From positions 1 through 21,037 of the IMG/VR virus record IMGVR_UViG_3300037153_001173: a DNA stretch of 21,037 nt; one strand, 5' to 3'. Source of the DNA: a virus. The translations under genes were made by a program, and so were the position numbers. Shown piece after piece: positions 6,190 through 13,967 of the stretch (its first letter is position 1; every line of letters begins with the position of its first letter). The notes under the pieces were generated by a model that did no database searches, was not told the origin of the DNA, and saw only the letters and a list, made by a program, of their open reading frames with translations.

Positions 6190-7530
6190 ATGGACGAGAT
6201 CGAAGCAAGAACCATCCGCAAGGTGATGTGGCGGTTGCTGCCTTTTCTCTTTGTCTGCTACTTCGTCGCGTACCTCGACCGAGTGAACGTTGGTTTCGCC
6301 AAACTGCAGATGAACTCGGCGCTCGGCCTGTCAGAGGCGGCATACGGCTTTGGCGCGGGCCTGTTCTTCATCTCCTACTTCCTGTTCGAAGTACCCTCCA
6401 ACCTCGCGCTGGAGAGGTTCGGCGCGCGGCTCTGGATCGCCCGCATCATGTTAAGCTGGGGCGTGATCTCTGCTCTGTTCGCCTTTATCGCCCCGATCTC
6501 AGCGGCAACCGGGATCTCGAGCGAATGGACTTTCTACATCCTCCGATTCCTGCTTGGTCTCGCCGAGGCGGGTTTCTTTCCCGGGATCATTTTTTATTTG
6601 ACGCTCTGGTTCCCCTCCGTCTACCGCGCTCGGGTTGTTTCCCTGTTCATGCTGGCGATCCCGTTCTCGTCGATTGTGGGCGGACCGGTTTCCGGGGCTC
6701 TGCTGAACATCTACGGCGTTGGACTCGACGGCTGGCAGTGGCTCTTCATCCTCGAAGGCGTGCCATCGATCCTGATGGCCTTTGGTGTCATCTTTTACCT
6801 GACCGACCGGCCGGCGATCGCGACGTGGCTTGCGAACGACGAGAGGGGCTGGCTCGAAGGACGGCTAGAGTCCGAGAGGCAGCACAAGGTGGCGGTCGAG
6901 CACGTGGGCATCGTCAAAGCGCTCGCCGATCCTCGCGTCCTCGCCTGCGCGTTCGTCTACTTTTGTCTGAACGCGGCGAGTTATGGTGTGGCGTTCTTCT
7001 TGCCGACGATCATCAAGAACTTCGGCGTGAGCAATTTTGAGACCGGCCTTCTGTCCTCTGTGCCGTTCTTGTTTGGTGCTGTCGGGATGGTCCTGTTAAG
7101 CCGCAACTCCGATCGCACCTTGAAGCGTCGGGAGCACGTTTGCTTCGCTATGCTCCTCGCCGCGCTCGGTCTCGCGGGTGCGGGCCTGGTCTCCGCCCCG
7201 GCGCTGGTGCTTGGCTTCCTCTGCCTGAGCCAGATCGGCGTTTCCGCGACGCCCCCTCTGCTTTGGCCGATACCGAGCGCCTTCCTGACGGGCGCTGCGG
7301 CTGCGGCCGGGATCGCCGCGATCAATGCGCTCGGCAACCTGTCCGGGTTCGCCGGACCCTTCCTCATGGGCTACCTCAAAGACGCGACCGGCAATTTCAC
7401 GGCCGGGCTGCTCGTCCTGAGCGGTTGCGCCTTGGTCGGCAGCCTTGTGGCCCTGACGTTCAAGGTCAATCCGCATCTAGAGGTCGCGGGAGCTGCGCCG
7501 GGCGGGCCGGCGCCGGCACCGGCCAGCTGA
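6190..7530 (+). CDS. MFS transporter, anion:cation symporter (ACS) family
   Basis: A 446-residue inner-membrane permease starting MDEIEARTIRKVMWRLLPFL. The ATG is preceded by a perfect AAGGAGGT (6175-6182) seven bases away, so the longer in-frame start at 6040 is rejected. The protein has the ACS signature YLDRVNVGFAKLQM after TM1, 'FFISYFLFEVPSNL' in TM2, 'RFLLGLAEAGFFPG' in TM4 and WLFILEGVPSILMA at the end of the first six-helix bundle; a central loop (~215-245) and six further hydrophobic segments follow. The last ~18 residues are Pro/Ala-rich. Relatives import organic acids such as tartrate, phthalate or hydroxyphenylacetates by proton symport; the substrate cannot be told here. It stands alone between two phage modules with no metabolic partner genes, so it is best seen as cargo rather than phage function. 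Confidence 0.9.
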   Translation: MDEIEARTIRKVMWRLLPFLFVCYFVAYLDRVNVGFAKLQMNSALGLSEAAYGFGAGLFFISYFLFEVPSNLALERFGARLWIARIMLSWGVISALFAFIAPISAATGISSEWTFYILRFLLGLAEAGFFPGIIFYLTLWFPSVYRARVVSLFMLAIPFSSIVGGPVSGALLNIYGVGLDGWQWLFILEGVPSILMAFGVIFYLTDRPAIATWLANDERGWLEGRLESERQHKVAVEHVGIVKALADPRVLACAFVYFCLNAASYGVAFFLPTIIKNFGVSNFETGLLSSVPFLFGAVGMVLLSRNSDRTLKRREHVCFAMLLAALGLAGAGLVSAPALVLGFLCLSQIGVSATPPLLWPIPSAFLTGAAAAAGIAAINALGNLSGFAGPFLMGYLKDATGNFTAGLLVLSGCALVGSLVALTFKVNPHLEVAGAAPGGPAPAPAS

Positions 7531-7623
7531 GAGAATTAGTCTGCGAACCTCGAAAGCGCGCAGACACTTCTCTCTCCCAGTGTGGCCGATCGAGACGCGG
7601 CTGGTCTACGCGAGGAGCGCACA

Positions 7624-7657
7624 GTCCGCTTGCTAAGCGGACAATCGCTCAGCGATT
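7624..7657. repeat. Two back-to-back perfect hairpins
   Basis: GTCCGCTT-GCT-AAGCGGAC (7624-7642) is followed without a gap by AATCGC-TCA-GCGATT (7643-7657). The first shares the GTCCGCT/AGCGGAC arms of the repeats in the second cargo block. It ends 32 bases before the HNH ATG and 94 bases after the transporter stop, so it may act as a terminator or an mRNA-stabilising element at the right edge of the transporter block. There is no T-tract. Confidence 0.7.
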
Positions 7658-7689
7658 GCCTAACTATCTTATCTACGAGTACGCACCCA

Positions 7690-8040
7690 ATGGCGCAGAT
7701 CAAGGTGCTTGCCCCACTGGTTCCAAGTGGCGATCATCGCACTATCAAGCAGGAACGTAAGCGCGCTGACCCGTTCTACCATTCGGCGGGTCACGAGGCG
7801 TTTCGCAATGCCGTGTTGTCGCGCGCCGGCCATCGTTGCGAATGGATCGAGGATGGCAAGCGGTGCGAAAAGGCGGCACCTCAGCGCCGCCTGTTCGCCG
7901 ACCACATCAAGGAACGCTGCGACGGCGGCGATCCCTACGATCCCAACAACGGCATGTGCCTCTGCGGCTCGCATCACACGACCAAGACCGCCCGCGAGCG
8001 CGCGAGCAGAATGGTCGCGAACGGAGGGGGAGGGGGCTAA
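7690..8040 (+). CDS. HNH endonuclease
   Basis: A 116-residue protein from the ATG at 7690 (MAQIKVLAPLVPSGDHRTIK). The HNH core spans about residues 38-105: zinc-site cysteines C50 and C59 (RCEWIEDGKRCEK) and C90/C92, first histidine in LFADHIKERCDGGD (H72), asparagine in DPNNGMCLCGSHHTTK (N86/N87) and last histidine at H95/H96. The tail is a run of glycines. HNH proteins just upstream of the terminase genes are a known part of HK97-like packaging modules, where they stimulate DNA cleavage at cos or pac sites by the terminase. Order and spacing here (61 bp before the small-terminase-like gene) match that. A longer in-frame start at 7582 would pass through the hairpin pair and is less likely. 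Free-standing homing activity is the alternative. Confidence 0.85.
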   Translation: MAQIKVLAPLVPSGDHRTIKQERKRADPFYHSAGHEAFRNAVLSRAGHRCEWIEDGKRCEKAAPQRRLFADHIKERCDGGDPYDPNNGMCLCGSHHTTKTARERASRMVANGGGGG

Positions 8041-8101
8041 ATTCCTCCCCGTCTCAACCCCCGCCAACCGCACGGGTCCTCATTCGCGGATTTTTTTTCT
8101 C

Positions 8102-8581
8102 ATGGATCAAATTTTCGACCTGTTTGGCGACCCGGTACCAGCCAACTGGGGTGAGCGTGGTCGGCCGGAGCACATCCCGACGCAGCAAAACCGGAATCGT
8201 GTCAGTATGTTAGTCGCGCTTGGCTGGAGTAATCAGCGGATCGCGGCCGCGTTGTTCATCACAGTGCCGACGCTGCGGAAGCATTATTTTTCTGAGCTCA
8301 AATATCGCGACGTTGCGCGTGACCGCTTGACCGCCGGCGTCGCGATGAAGCTGTGGGAAGGCGTCCTGGCCGGAAGCGTCAGCGCGATCCGCGAATTCCG
8401 CGCCTTCGTCGATCGCAATGATCTCATGCTCTATGGTCAGAAAGAGCAGCCGCGCATCGAGAAGGCCGCGAACCCGCCCAAGCTCGGCAAGAAGGAAGCC
8501 GCTGCGCTCGCGGCGCAAAACCCCGATCGCAGCTCAGTGCTCGGCGAGCTGATCGCGCAACGGCGTAACCTCCCGAATTGA
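8102..8581 (+). CDS. Small terminase-like HTH protein
   Basis: A 159-residue protein starting MDQIFDLFGDPVPANWGERG. A helix-turn-helix is visible at about residues 31-60: NRVSMLVALGWSNQRIAAAL, then FITVPTLRKHYFSE. The C-terminal half is helical (residues 70-110) and ends in a basic, Ala-rich tail (KLGKKEAAALAAQN). Position between HNH and TerL, with four bases separating it from TerL, is that of the small terminase subunit, which would recognise the packaging site and deliver DNA to TerL. Sequence alone shows only a DNA-binding fold; the terminase role is from context. No clear Shine-Dalgarno precedes the ATG, which follows an unusual run of eight T (8092-8099). A longer start at 7709 overlaps the HNH gene and is rejected. 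Confidence 0.72.
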   Translation: MDQIFDLFGDPVPANWGERGRPEHIPTQQNRNRVSMLVALGWSNQRIAAALFITVPTLRKHYFSELKYRDVARDRLTAGVAMKLWEGVLAGSVSAIREFRAFVDRNDLMLYGQKEQPRIEKAANPPKLGKKEAAALAAQNPDRSSVLGELIAQRRNLPN

Positions 8582-8585
8582 GACC

Positions 8586-10367
8586 ATGTGGGACTCGAGC
8601 TGCGTCGATTGGGCCGACCGCCTCCGCGACGGCCGCTCGCTTGTTCCTAATCTGCCGCTGATCGAGAGCGAGGCCGAAATGGGCATGGCGTTCTTCGACG
8701 AACTGCGGCTGCCGGATGTGCCCGGCACCCCGCGCCTCGGCGAGGCCTGCGGCCCATGGTTCCGGGATATTGTCCGCGCGGCTTTCGGCTCTTGGGACCA
8801 CGCCAACAAGGTCCGATACATCCGGGATATCCTCGCGCTGGCGCCGAAGGGATCGTCGAAGACGTCCTATGGCGCAGGCCTCGCACTGACGCTGATGCTG
8901 ATGAACAAGCGCCCTCGGGCCGAGGGCGTGTTCATCGGTCCGACACAGTCCATTTCCGATCGCGCTTTTGATCAGGCTGTCGGCATGATCAACCTCTCGC
9001 CTGCTCTGAAGGACAAATTTCACGCGAAGGAACACCTGAAGACGATCGTGGACAACGACAATGGCAGCGAGATGCGCGTCAAGACCTTCGACCTCAACAT
9101 CTTGACCGGCGGCATTCTGATCTTCGCGCTGCTCGACGAACTGCATCTGCTCGGCCGCAACGTCCACACCACGAAGGTACTACGCCAGATCCGCGGCGGT
9201 CTCGACAAGACGCCTGAGGGGCTGTTCCTGATCACGACGACTCAGAGCGACGAGGCTCCGGCCGGCGCGTTCAGGGACGAACTGCACATGGCGCGGAAGA
9301 TCCGCGACGGTCAGTATCGTGGCAAGCTTCACCGTCCGATGCTCCCGGTGCTGTACGAGTTTCCGGACGATGTCGCCAGGAACCCGGCGAAGTGGGAGGA
9401 CCCGGTGAACTGGCACATGGTCATGCCGAACCTGGGCCGTTCGGTGCATCTGCCGACGCTGGTGCCGGATTGGGAGACCGAGAAGGCCAAGGGCGTTCAC
9501 GCCATCGCGGTGTGGGCGAGCCAGCATCTCAACATCGAGATTGGCATCGGGCAGAAGACGGACGCCTGGCCGGGCGCTGAATATTGGGCGCAGGCCGAGG
9601 ACGAAACGCTGACCTTGGAAGAGGTGCTGCGGCGTTCGGAAATCGTGACCGTCGGGATCGACGGCGGCGGCCTCGACGACCTCTTTGGCTTCGCCGTCGT
9701 TGGCCGGGAACGCGAGACCCGACAGTGGCTGTCCTGGTCGAAGGCCTGGTGTCATGGCAGCGTGCTCGACCGGCGGCAGACGATCGCCGCGCGCCTGACC
9801 GATTTCAGCACCGCCGGCGACCTCACTATCGTCGATCACGCGAGCGATGACATCGAGGAGATGACGGGCATCATCGCGGATATCGCCGAGCGCGGGTTGC
9901 TCGGCTGCGTCGCGGTAGACCCTGCCGGCCTCGGTGAGTTCGTCGAGGCAATGGCGGAGATCGACGTGACCGTCGAGAACAAGCTCTTGGTCGGCGCGCC
10001 GCAGGGCTACGGCATGATGAATGCCATCAAGACCGCGGAGCGCAAGCTTGAGAATGGCACGCTCGTCCACGGTCGATCGGGCTTGATGGACTGGTGCGTC
10101 GGCAACGTCAAGATCGAGCCGACGGCGACCGCAATCCGCGCCACCAAGCAGAACGCGGGCGATGCCAAGATCGACCCGTGGGCGGCACTGATGAACGCGG
10201 TCTGGATGATGTCGCGGAATCCGGAGGCCCGGTCGAACTCCGGCTGGAATACCGATGATCTAGACGGCCTGATGGCGCGGATCGATGCGGCCGTCGAGGC
10301 GATGACCGAAATGGGAGATCCCGAGAGTGGCAGGCAGGTTCTCCATGGCATCGGCACGCCTGCGTGA
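8586..10367 (+). CDS. terL: Terminase large subunit (TerL)
   Basis: A 593-residue packaging motor, the normal size for HK97-type TerL. ATPase domain: deviant Walker A APKGSSKT at 86-93, Walker B LIFALLDE at 178-185 (D184, E185), coupling motif ITTTQ at 216-220. The RNase H-like nuclease domain has its three acidic clusters at GIDGGG (D359), VAVDP (D445) and KIDPWAAL (D530). It would use ATP to drive phage DNA through the portal and cut the concatemer. Upstream lie HNH and the HTH protein; downstream the coding sequence overlaps a small membrane protein gene. All key residues are present, so the protein should be functional. The start at 8586 lies four bases after the previous stop. Confidence 0.95.
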   Translation: MWDSSCVDWADRLRDGRSLVPNLPLIESEAEMGMAFFDELRLPDVPGTPRLGEACGPWFRDIVRAAFGSWDHANKVRYIRDILALAPKGSSKTSYGAGLALTLMLMNKRPRAEGVFIGPTQSISDRAFDQAVGMINLSPALKDKFHAKEHLKTIVDNDNGSEMRVKTFDLNILTGGILIFALLDELHLLGRNVHTTKVLRQIRGGLDKTPEGLFLITTTQSDEAPAGAFRDELHMARKIRDGQYRGKLHRPMLPVLYEFPDDVARNPAKWEDPVNWHMVMPNLGRSVHLPTLVPDWETEKAKGVHAIAVWASQHLNIEIGIGQKTDAWPGAEYWAQAEDETLTLEEVLRRSEIVTVGIDGGGLDDLFGFAVVGRERETRQWLSWSKAWCHGSVLDRRQTIAARLTDFSTAGDLTIVDHASDDIEEMTGIIADIAERGLLGCVAVDPAGLGEFVEAMAEIDVTVENKLLVGAPQGYGMMNAIKTAERKLENGTLVHGRSGLMDWCVGNVKIEPTATAIRATKQNAGDAKIDPWAALMNAVWMMSRNPEARSNSGWNTDDLDGLMARIDAAVEAMTEMGDPESGRQVLHGIGTPA

Positions 10368-10554
10368 GGCGCTCGCATCGGCCGCGCGTCGCGTGCCGCA
10401 TGTCATCGCCGACGGGCTCGGCTTCGCCGGCGGCGGCGCGATCGCCTATGGCGCCTGGCTGGTCTATGCGCCGGCCGGTTTCCTGGTCGGCGGCGTGCTG
10501 CTGATGGCGCTGTCGATGCTGATCGGCCGCAAGCTCGAGCGCACCACGACATGA
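10327..10554 (+). CDS. Small phage membrane protein between TerL and portal
   Basis: From GTG 10327 it is 75 residues; an ATG at 10345 would give 69. GGGAG nine bases before the GTG favours the longer form. A positively charged N-terminus (ASARLREALASAARRVPHV) is followed by a hydrophobic stretch of about 37 residues (GLGFAGGGAIAYGAWLVYAP, AGFLVGGVLLMALSMLIG) able to form two membrane helices, then RKLERTTT. It overlaps the TerL 3' end by 41 bp, and its stop overlaps the portal start as ATGA, so it is translated within the late operon. No family name is recognised; small hydrophobic proteins are common at this place in alphaproteobacterial HK97-like phages, role unknown. Confidence 0.78.
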   Translation: MAGRFSMASARLREALASAARRVPHVIADGLGFAGGGAIAYGAWLVYAPAGFLVGGVLLMALSMLIGRKLERTTT

Positions 10555-11831
10555 GCCTGTTCGGTTCTATCGCGCGCGAGTTCAAGGGCGCCGACGGTCT
10601 CACCTGGGGCGAGATCTCCACGCTCTGGGCCGGGCTGTTTGGGACCTATCAATCGCGGTCCGGCGTCGCCGTTGGCTGGAAGAGGGCGCTTCACGTCTCG
10701 ACGTTCCTCGCCTGCACGCGCCGCATTGCGGAGGCCGTGTCGACGGTGCCGACCAAGGTCTACAAGAAACCGCGCGGCGAGACGCGCAAGGAAGCCTTCG
10801 ACCATCCGCTCTACGATCTGCTCGATTCCGAGCCGAACGAGTGGCAGGACCCGCTGCAGTTCAAGGAGACGCTCGCGGTCCATTGCGCCGTCACCAACAA
10901 TGCCTATGCGTTCAAGAACGTGGTGCGCGGCGAGATCAAGGAGCTGATCCCGATCATCCCGACCCATGTGCAGCCGAAATGGACGAGCGACCGCACGCCG
11001 TACTACGTGGTCACCGCGCCGGACGGCTCGCAGGAGAATTTTACCACCGACGAGATCCTGCACATCCGCGGCCTGTCATGGGACGGCCTATGCGGCCTCG
11101 ATGCGGTGCAGTTACTGCAAGAGCCTCTCGGGCTTGCGCTCGCCACCGAGCAGACCCATGCGATGCTGCACGCGCACGGCGCGCGGCCGAGCGGCATCAT
11201 CTCGGTCGCCAAGAACCTCGACGAGAAGGAGCTCGTCCGGCTCGCCGCCTGGGTCAAGAAGCACTATAGCGGCCTCGACAATGTCAGCCGCGTCATGATC
11301 CTGGACAACGACGCAAAGTTCACGCCCTTCGACATGAAGGGCGTCGATGCCGAGCACATCAAGTTGCGCAACCACGAGATCGAGAGCATCTGTCACGGCA
11401 TGGGAGTGCTTCCGATCGTCATCGGCTACCCTGCGGAGATGGCAGCGCGCGCCGCGGCCGAGACGCTGATCGCGATGCATCTGGTACACACGATCAGGCC
11501 CTGGCACCGCCGCTTCGAGAAGGCCTTCAACCGTCAGCTGCTCTCGCGCGCCGATCGCAAGGCCGGCTACTACACCAAGTTCATCGACGGCGAGTTCCTG
11601 CGCGCCACCGCAAAGGACCGCGCCGAATACAACAAGGTCGCGCTGGGCGGCGCCGGCGCGCCCGGCTGGGCCACCATCAACGATGTCCGTGACTGGGACG
11701 ACATGGACGAATACGAGGGCGGCGATCACATCTACGCCCCCGTCAATGCCGGGCCGATCGGGCCGGATGGAATCCCGAAGGTGAGCCCGGCACCGCCGAC
11801 AAAGCCCGGCGGCGAGACGACGGGAGGTTAG
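10551..11831 (+). CDS. Phage portal protein, HK97 family
   Basis: A 426-residue protein starting MSLFGSIAREFKGADG. It has the usual HK97 portal run: 'ALHVSTFLACTRRIAEAVST' then VPTKVYKK near residues 45-75, 'HPLYDLLDSEPNEWQDPLQF' at about 85-105, 'NNAYAFKNVVRGEIKELIPI' at about 115-135, 'EILHIRGLSWDGLCGLDAVQ' at about 168-187, and 'GVLPIVIGY' followed by 'AAAETLIAMHLVHTIRPWHR' in the C-terminal third. Twelve copies form the ring at the capsid vertex through which TerL packs DNA and to which the connector binds. The Pro/Gly-rich tail ends two bases before the protease ATG. Complete, no missing element seen. Confidence 0.94.
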   Translation: MSLFGSIAREFKGADGLTWGEISTLWAGLFGTYQSRSGVAVGWKRALHVSTFLACTRRIAEAVSTVPTKVYKKPRGETRKEAFDHPLYDLLDSEPNEWQDPLQFKETLAVHCAVTNNAYAFKNVVRGEIKELIPIIPTHVQPKWTSDRTPYYVVTAPDGSQENFTTDEILHIRGLSWDGLCGLDAVQLLQEPLGLALATEQTHAMLHAHGARPSGIISVAKNLDEKELVRLAAWVKKHYSGLDNVSRVMILDNDAKFTPFDMKGVDAEHIKLRNHEIESICHGMGVLPIVIGYPAEMAARAAAETLIAMHLVHTIRPWHRRFEKAFNRQLLSRADRKAGYYTKFIDGEFLRATAKDRAEYNKVALGGAGAPGWATINDVRDWDDMDEYEGGDHIYAPVNAGPIGPDGIPKVSPAPPTKPGGETTGG

Positions 11832-11832
11832 C

Positions 11833-12534
11833 ATGCGGATCAGATCAGAACGCAAGTCAGTCGCGTTCGAATACAAGTTCGTCGACGAGGCTGCGCCACC
11901 GGGCACGTTCGAAGGCTACGGATCGGTCTTCAACAACGAGGACGACGGCGGCGATTTGATCCTTCCCGGGGCCTTCGCCGGGGCGATCCAGCGTCACCAG
12001 GCCAAGAGCACGATGCCAAAGATGCTGCTCAATCACGGCAGCATGGGCGGCTTCTTTGGTGGCAGCGATCCGATGGCCGATCTGCCGGTCGGCTGCTGGA
12101 ACACGATGAGCGAGGACACCCATGGCCTGCAGTGCAAGGGCCGGCTGATCAATCTCGACACCGAGAGTGGCAAGCGGATCTACGGCGCGATGAAGGAGCG
12201 CGCGCTCGATGGCCTGTCGATCGGCTACACGGTCGGCGAATTCACCCGCGGCACCAAGCCAAACGAACCACGCCGCACCATCAAGACCATCAAGTCGCTG
12301 CCGGAGGTCTCGCTGGTTACGTTCCCGATGAACGAGCTGGCGCGCACCGGCGCGGTCAAGGCCGCCGACATCCGCACGGTGCGGGAGTTCGAGGACGCAC
12401 TGCGCGACGTGCTCGGCTTCTCATATGCCGCAGCCAAATCGATCGCCCTGCGCGGCTTCAAGGCCGCGAACGACCAGCCGTCGCGGCTCGACGGTTTCAT
12501 CGCATCGTTGCGAGATGTGCGCCGGCAAATCTAG
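11833..12534 (+). CDS. Prohead protease, HK97 family (peptidase U35)
   Basis: A 233-residue serine protease, starting two bases after the portal stop with GGGAGG upstream. Catalytic elements: histidine H68 in MLLNHGS, serine S129 in ALDGLSIGYTVGE and acidic E158 in SLPEVSLVTFP. The N-terminal GTFEGYGSVFNNEDDGGD, LILPGAF stretch is typical. It would cut the scaffolding domain from the capsid protein during prohead maturation. The last ~50 residues (REFEDALRDVLGFSYAAAKS onward) form the usual helical tail. In related phages the next gene is the major capsid protein; here the capsid gene is about 5.6 kb away beyond host-type DNA. Confidence 0.93.
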   Translation: MRIRSERKSVAFEYKFVDEAAPPGTFEGYGSVFNNEDDGGDLILPGAFAGAIQRHQAKSTMPKMLLNHGSMGGFFGGSDPMADLPVGCWNTMSEDTHGLQCKGRLINLDTESGKRIYGAMKERALDGLSIGYTVGEFTRGTKPNEPRRTIKTIKSLPEVSLVTFPMNELARTGAVKAADIRTVREFEDALRDVLGFSYAAAKSIALRGFKAANDQPSRLDGFIASLRDVRRQI

Positions 12535-12554
12535 GTGTTTGCCAAAAGTTCGCG

Positions 12555-12583
12555 ATGTCCGCCTGGTCCCCAATTGCGGACAT
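12555..12583. repeat. ATGTCCGC...GCGGACAT palindrome, left edge of cargo
   Basis: Eight-base perfect arms at 12555-12562 and 12576-12583 with a 13-base loop, 20 bases after the protease stop codon. It shares the GTCCGC/GCGGAC core with the other repeats of this block and marks the first host-like sequence after the head genes. Confidence 0.65.
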
Positions 12584-12672
12584 TACCTAGCAACCAATCC
12601 ATGACCGCGAAGGGCCATAACCGGACTCATCCGCTGAAGCAACACATGCGCACGCTTCGGCATTACCTCAAT

Positions 12673-13161
12673 TCACAGCGGGTTCGGCAGATCGATCACC
12701 TTGGCGGTGTCGGCGCTGTCGCTTGTTTCAATTCGACGTTTGATAGTCTCGCAGGTCTTGCGAACGTCTTCGGTAAACAACGCGCAATCCTCGATGCGCT
12801 TGAAGATCTTCTTGGCTTCCTCGCGATACGCCGCCGCGATCTCGCGCATATATGCAATCGCATTGTGCACTTCCGCCGTCATCGCCTCGCAATTCTTTGC
12901 GGCGCTGATCAGTTCGGCTCCCATTGCTTCAATTTCCTTGGCGGCGGATTCATGGTCGCGCACCATGGCCTCTGCACTGAGCGCGCCGACACGCGGGACG
13001 CCATCCTGACGCTCGACGTAGTCCGGCATCGGATCGGACTGTACTGGTGGTGCGTTGTTGATTGGGATGAGCGAGCGAGCAGGAATCGCCGCCGTGACAT
13101 CCGCTTCAAGTTTAGCCAAGTCTAGTGGCGCGTTTTTGCCTACGTTTTCGGTGCGGGTCAT
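12673..13161 (-). CDS. Unknown coiled-coil protein, 162 aa
   Basis: A 162-residue protein starting MTRTENVGKNAPLDLAKLEA. AAGGA eight bases upstream supports this start. The N-terminal ~65 residues are Pro-rich (AIPARSLIPINNAPPVQSDP); residues about 65-150 form continuous helix with heptad-like spacing (AEAMVRDHESAAKEIEAMGA, AYREEAKKIFKRIEDCALFT), so a coiled coil is likely. No signal peptide or membrane segment is seen. I recall similar proteins as repeated, uncharacterised genes in Bradyrhizobium and relatives, but cannot name a family. It runs opposite to the late operon and its 3' end faces the protease gene. Confidence 0.72.
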   Translation of the reverse strand: MTRTENVGKNAPLDLAKLEADVTAAIPARSLIPINNAPPVQSDPMPDYVERQDGVPRVGALSAEAMVRDHESAAKEIEAMGAELISAAKNCEAMTAEVHNAIAYMREIAAAYREEAKKIFKRIEDCALFTEDVRKTCETIKRRIETSDSADTAKVIDLPNPL

Positions 13162-13261
13162 AGGTCAATCCTTACTAATTACCAAACGTAACAACCTGCG
13201 GCCTTATAGTAACAAAACGCCGCCAACTGTAACTTTACTACCAACGTCCTATCAAACGTGG

Positions 13262-13324
13262 TTAATTTGCTAGGGCATTGGCGATGATGCTCGCCGTCGC
13301 GATGTGGAAGTACACCTGACCCAT
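13262..13324 (-). pseudogene. Possible 20-residue remnant of a small DUF6894-like protein
   Basis: A short frame reads MGQVYFHIATASIIANALAN then stop. The opening 'MxQVYFH' resembles the N-terminus of small Rhizobiales proteins (DUF6894-like, about 75 residues), but the similarity ends after seven residues. It may be the truncated start of such a gene or chance. The rest of the 13162-13554 interval holds only the repeat at 13446-13505. Confidence 0.2.
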
Positions 13325-13445
13325 CGAAGGATTCGGCGCCGCAGACGCCGGGGCGTACCTCGTCCAGATCAATGGAGCGCGTGAAGGACGCGTTATGATC
13401 GATGCGCCATCGCGCGTGTAATGAAAGCAAAGAGATCGGCGCTCG

Positions 13446-13505
13446 CGTCTGCTTAGCCCCAATAGCGGCGTGAGAGCAGACATTCCGGGACCGCCGCTTT
13501 GGGCC
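13446..13505. repeat. Dispersed palindromic repeat, type 1, copy 1
   Basis: GTCTGCTTAGCCCCAATAGC followed by GGCG, then AGAGCAGACATTC and GGGACCGCCGCTTTGGGCC. It aligns over its whole length, by eye at about four fifths of positions, with 15787-15847. Read on the minus strand, it encodes peptides of the 'MSAL-P' type that are familiar as spurious ORFs from intergenic repeats of Bradyrhizobium. Confidence 0.65.
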
Positions 13506-13554
13506 CCACACAACCTGGGCCAATGGCAGACATCAGCACCGAAGAGCCGCCTCC

Positions 13555-13908
13555 TTATTCGTGAAGCAGCGTTTGCCAGTTTGGAGGCACCGCTTCGGTC
13601 GGTCCGGGCACCGGTTGATCCAACGGATGCGAGTGAGGGGCGTGAAGCTCCGGGCCGGCGAAGAACTCTCCAGTACGATAGTCGTAAAACCATCGTTCGT
13701 CCGGCTCAAAGCTCGTGATTATCGGATGACCAGTAGCCGCGTTATGTTTCGATGCATGCTGATTTGGTGAAGTATCACAGCAGCCGATGTGCCCACATTC
13801 GACACACCTGCGAAGATGCAGCCACCACCCGCCCACAGCCGAACATTCGACGCAACCCGTTCCGCTCGGCTTGGCTGCGAGGTTGATGCCATCTCTCTCA
13901 GACTTCAT
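13555..13908 (-). CDS. UBP-type zinc-finger protein
   Basis: A 117-residue protein starting MKSERDGINLAAKPSG. Residues 19-62 are a ZnF-UBP domain: C19 and C22 (CVEC), 'GGWWLHLRRCVECGHIGCCD' giving C35, C38 and C43, then H51, H55 and H61 in NQHASKHNAATGHPI, followed by SFEPDERWFYDYRTGE. In eukaryotes this fold binds the ubiquitin C-terminus; the bacterial stand-alone versions are common in Rhizobiales and Actinobacteria but their role is not settled. The tail is Pro-rich. It follows the VOC gene by 59 bases on the same strand and may share its transcript. Nothing ties it to phage functions. Confidence 0.88.
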   Translation of the reverse strand: MKSERDGINLAAKPSGTGCVECSAVGGWWLHLRRCVECGHIGCCDTSPNQHASKHNAATGHPIITSFEPDERWFYDYRTGEFFAGPELHAPHSHPLDQPVPGPTEAVPPNWQTLLHE

Positions 13909-13967
13909 AGGGTCAGCTCACTGAGAGTGTACGCGGTTCACCACAGATACTTTCACGCGTCCTGCTG

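Noticed and set aside
9180-10070. Minus-strand frame of 296 residues opposite TerL
   Set aside because: Shadow of TerL, whose ATPase and nuclease motifs are all in the plus-strand frame.
12535-13125. Plus-strand frame of 196 residues after the protease
   Set aside because: Continues through the palindrome and is antisense to the coiled-coil protein, which has a better ribosome site and composition.
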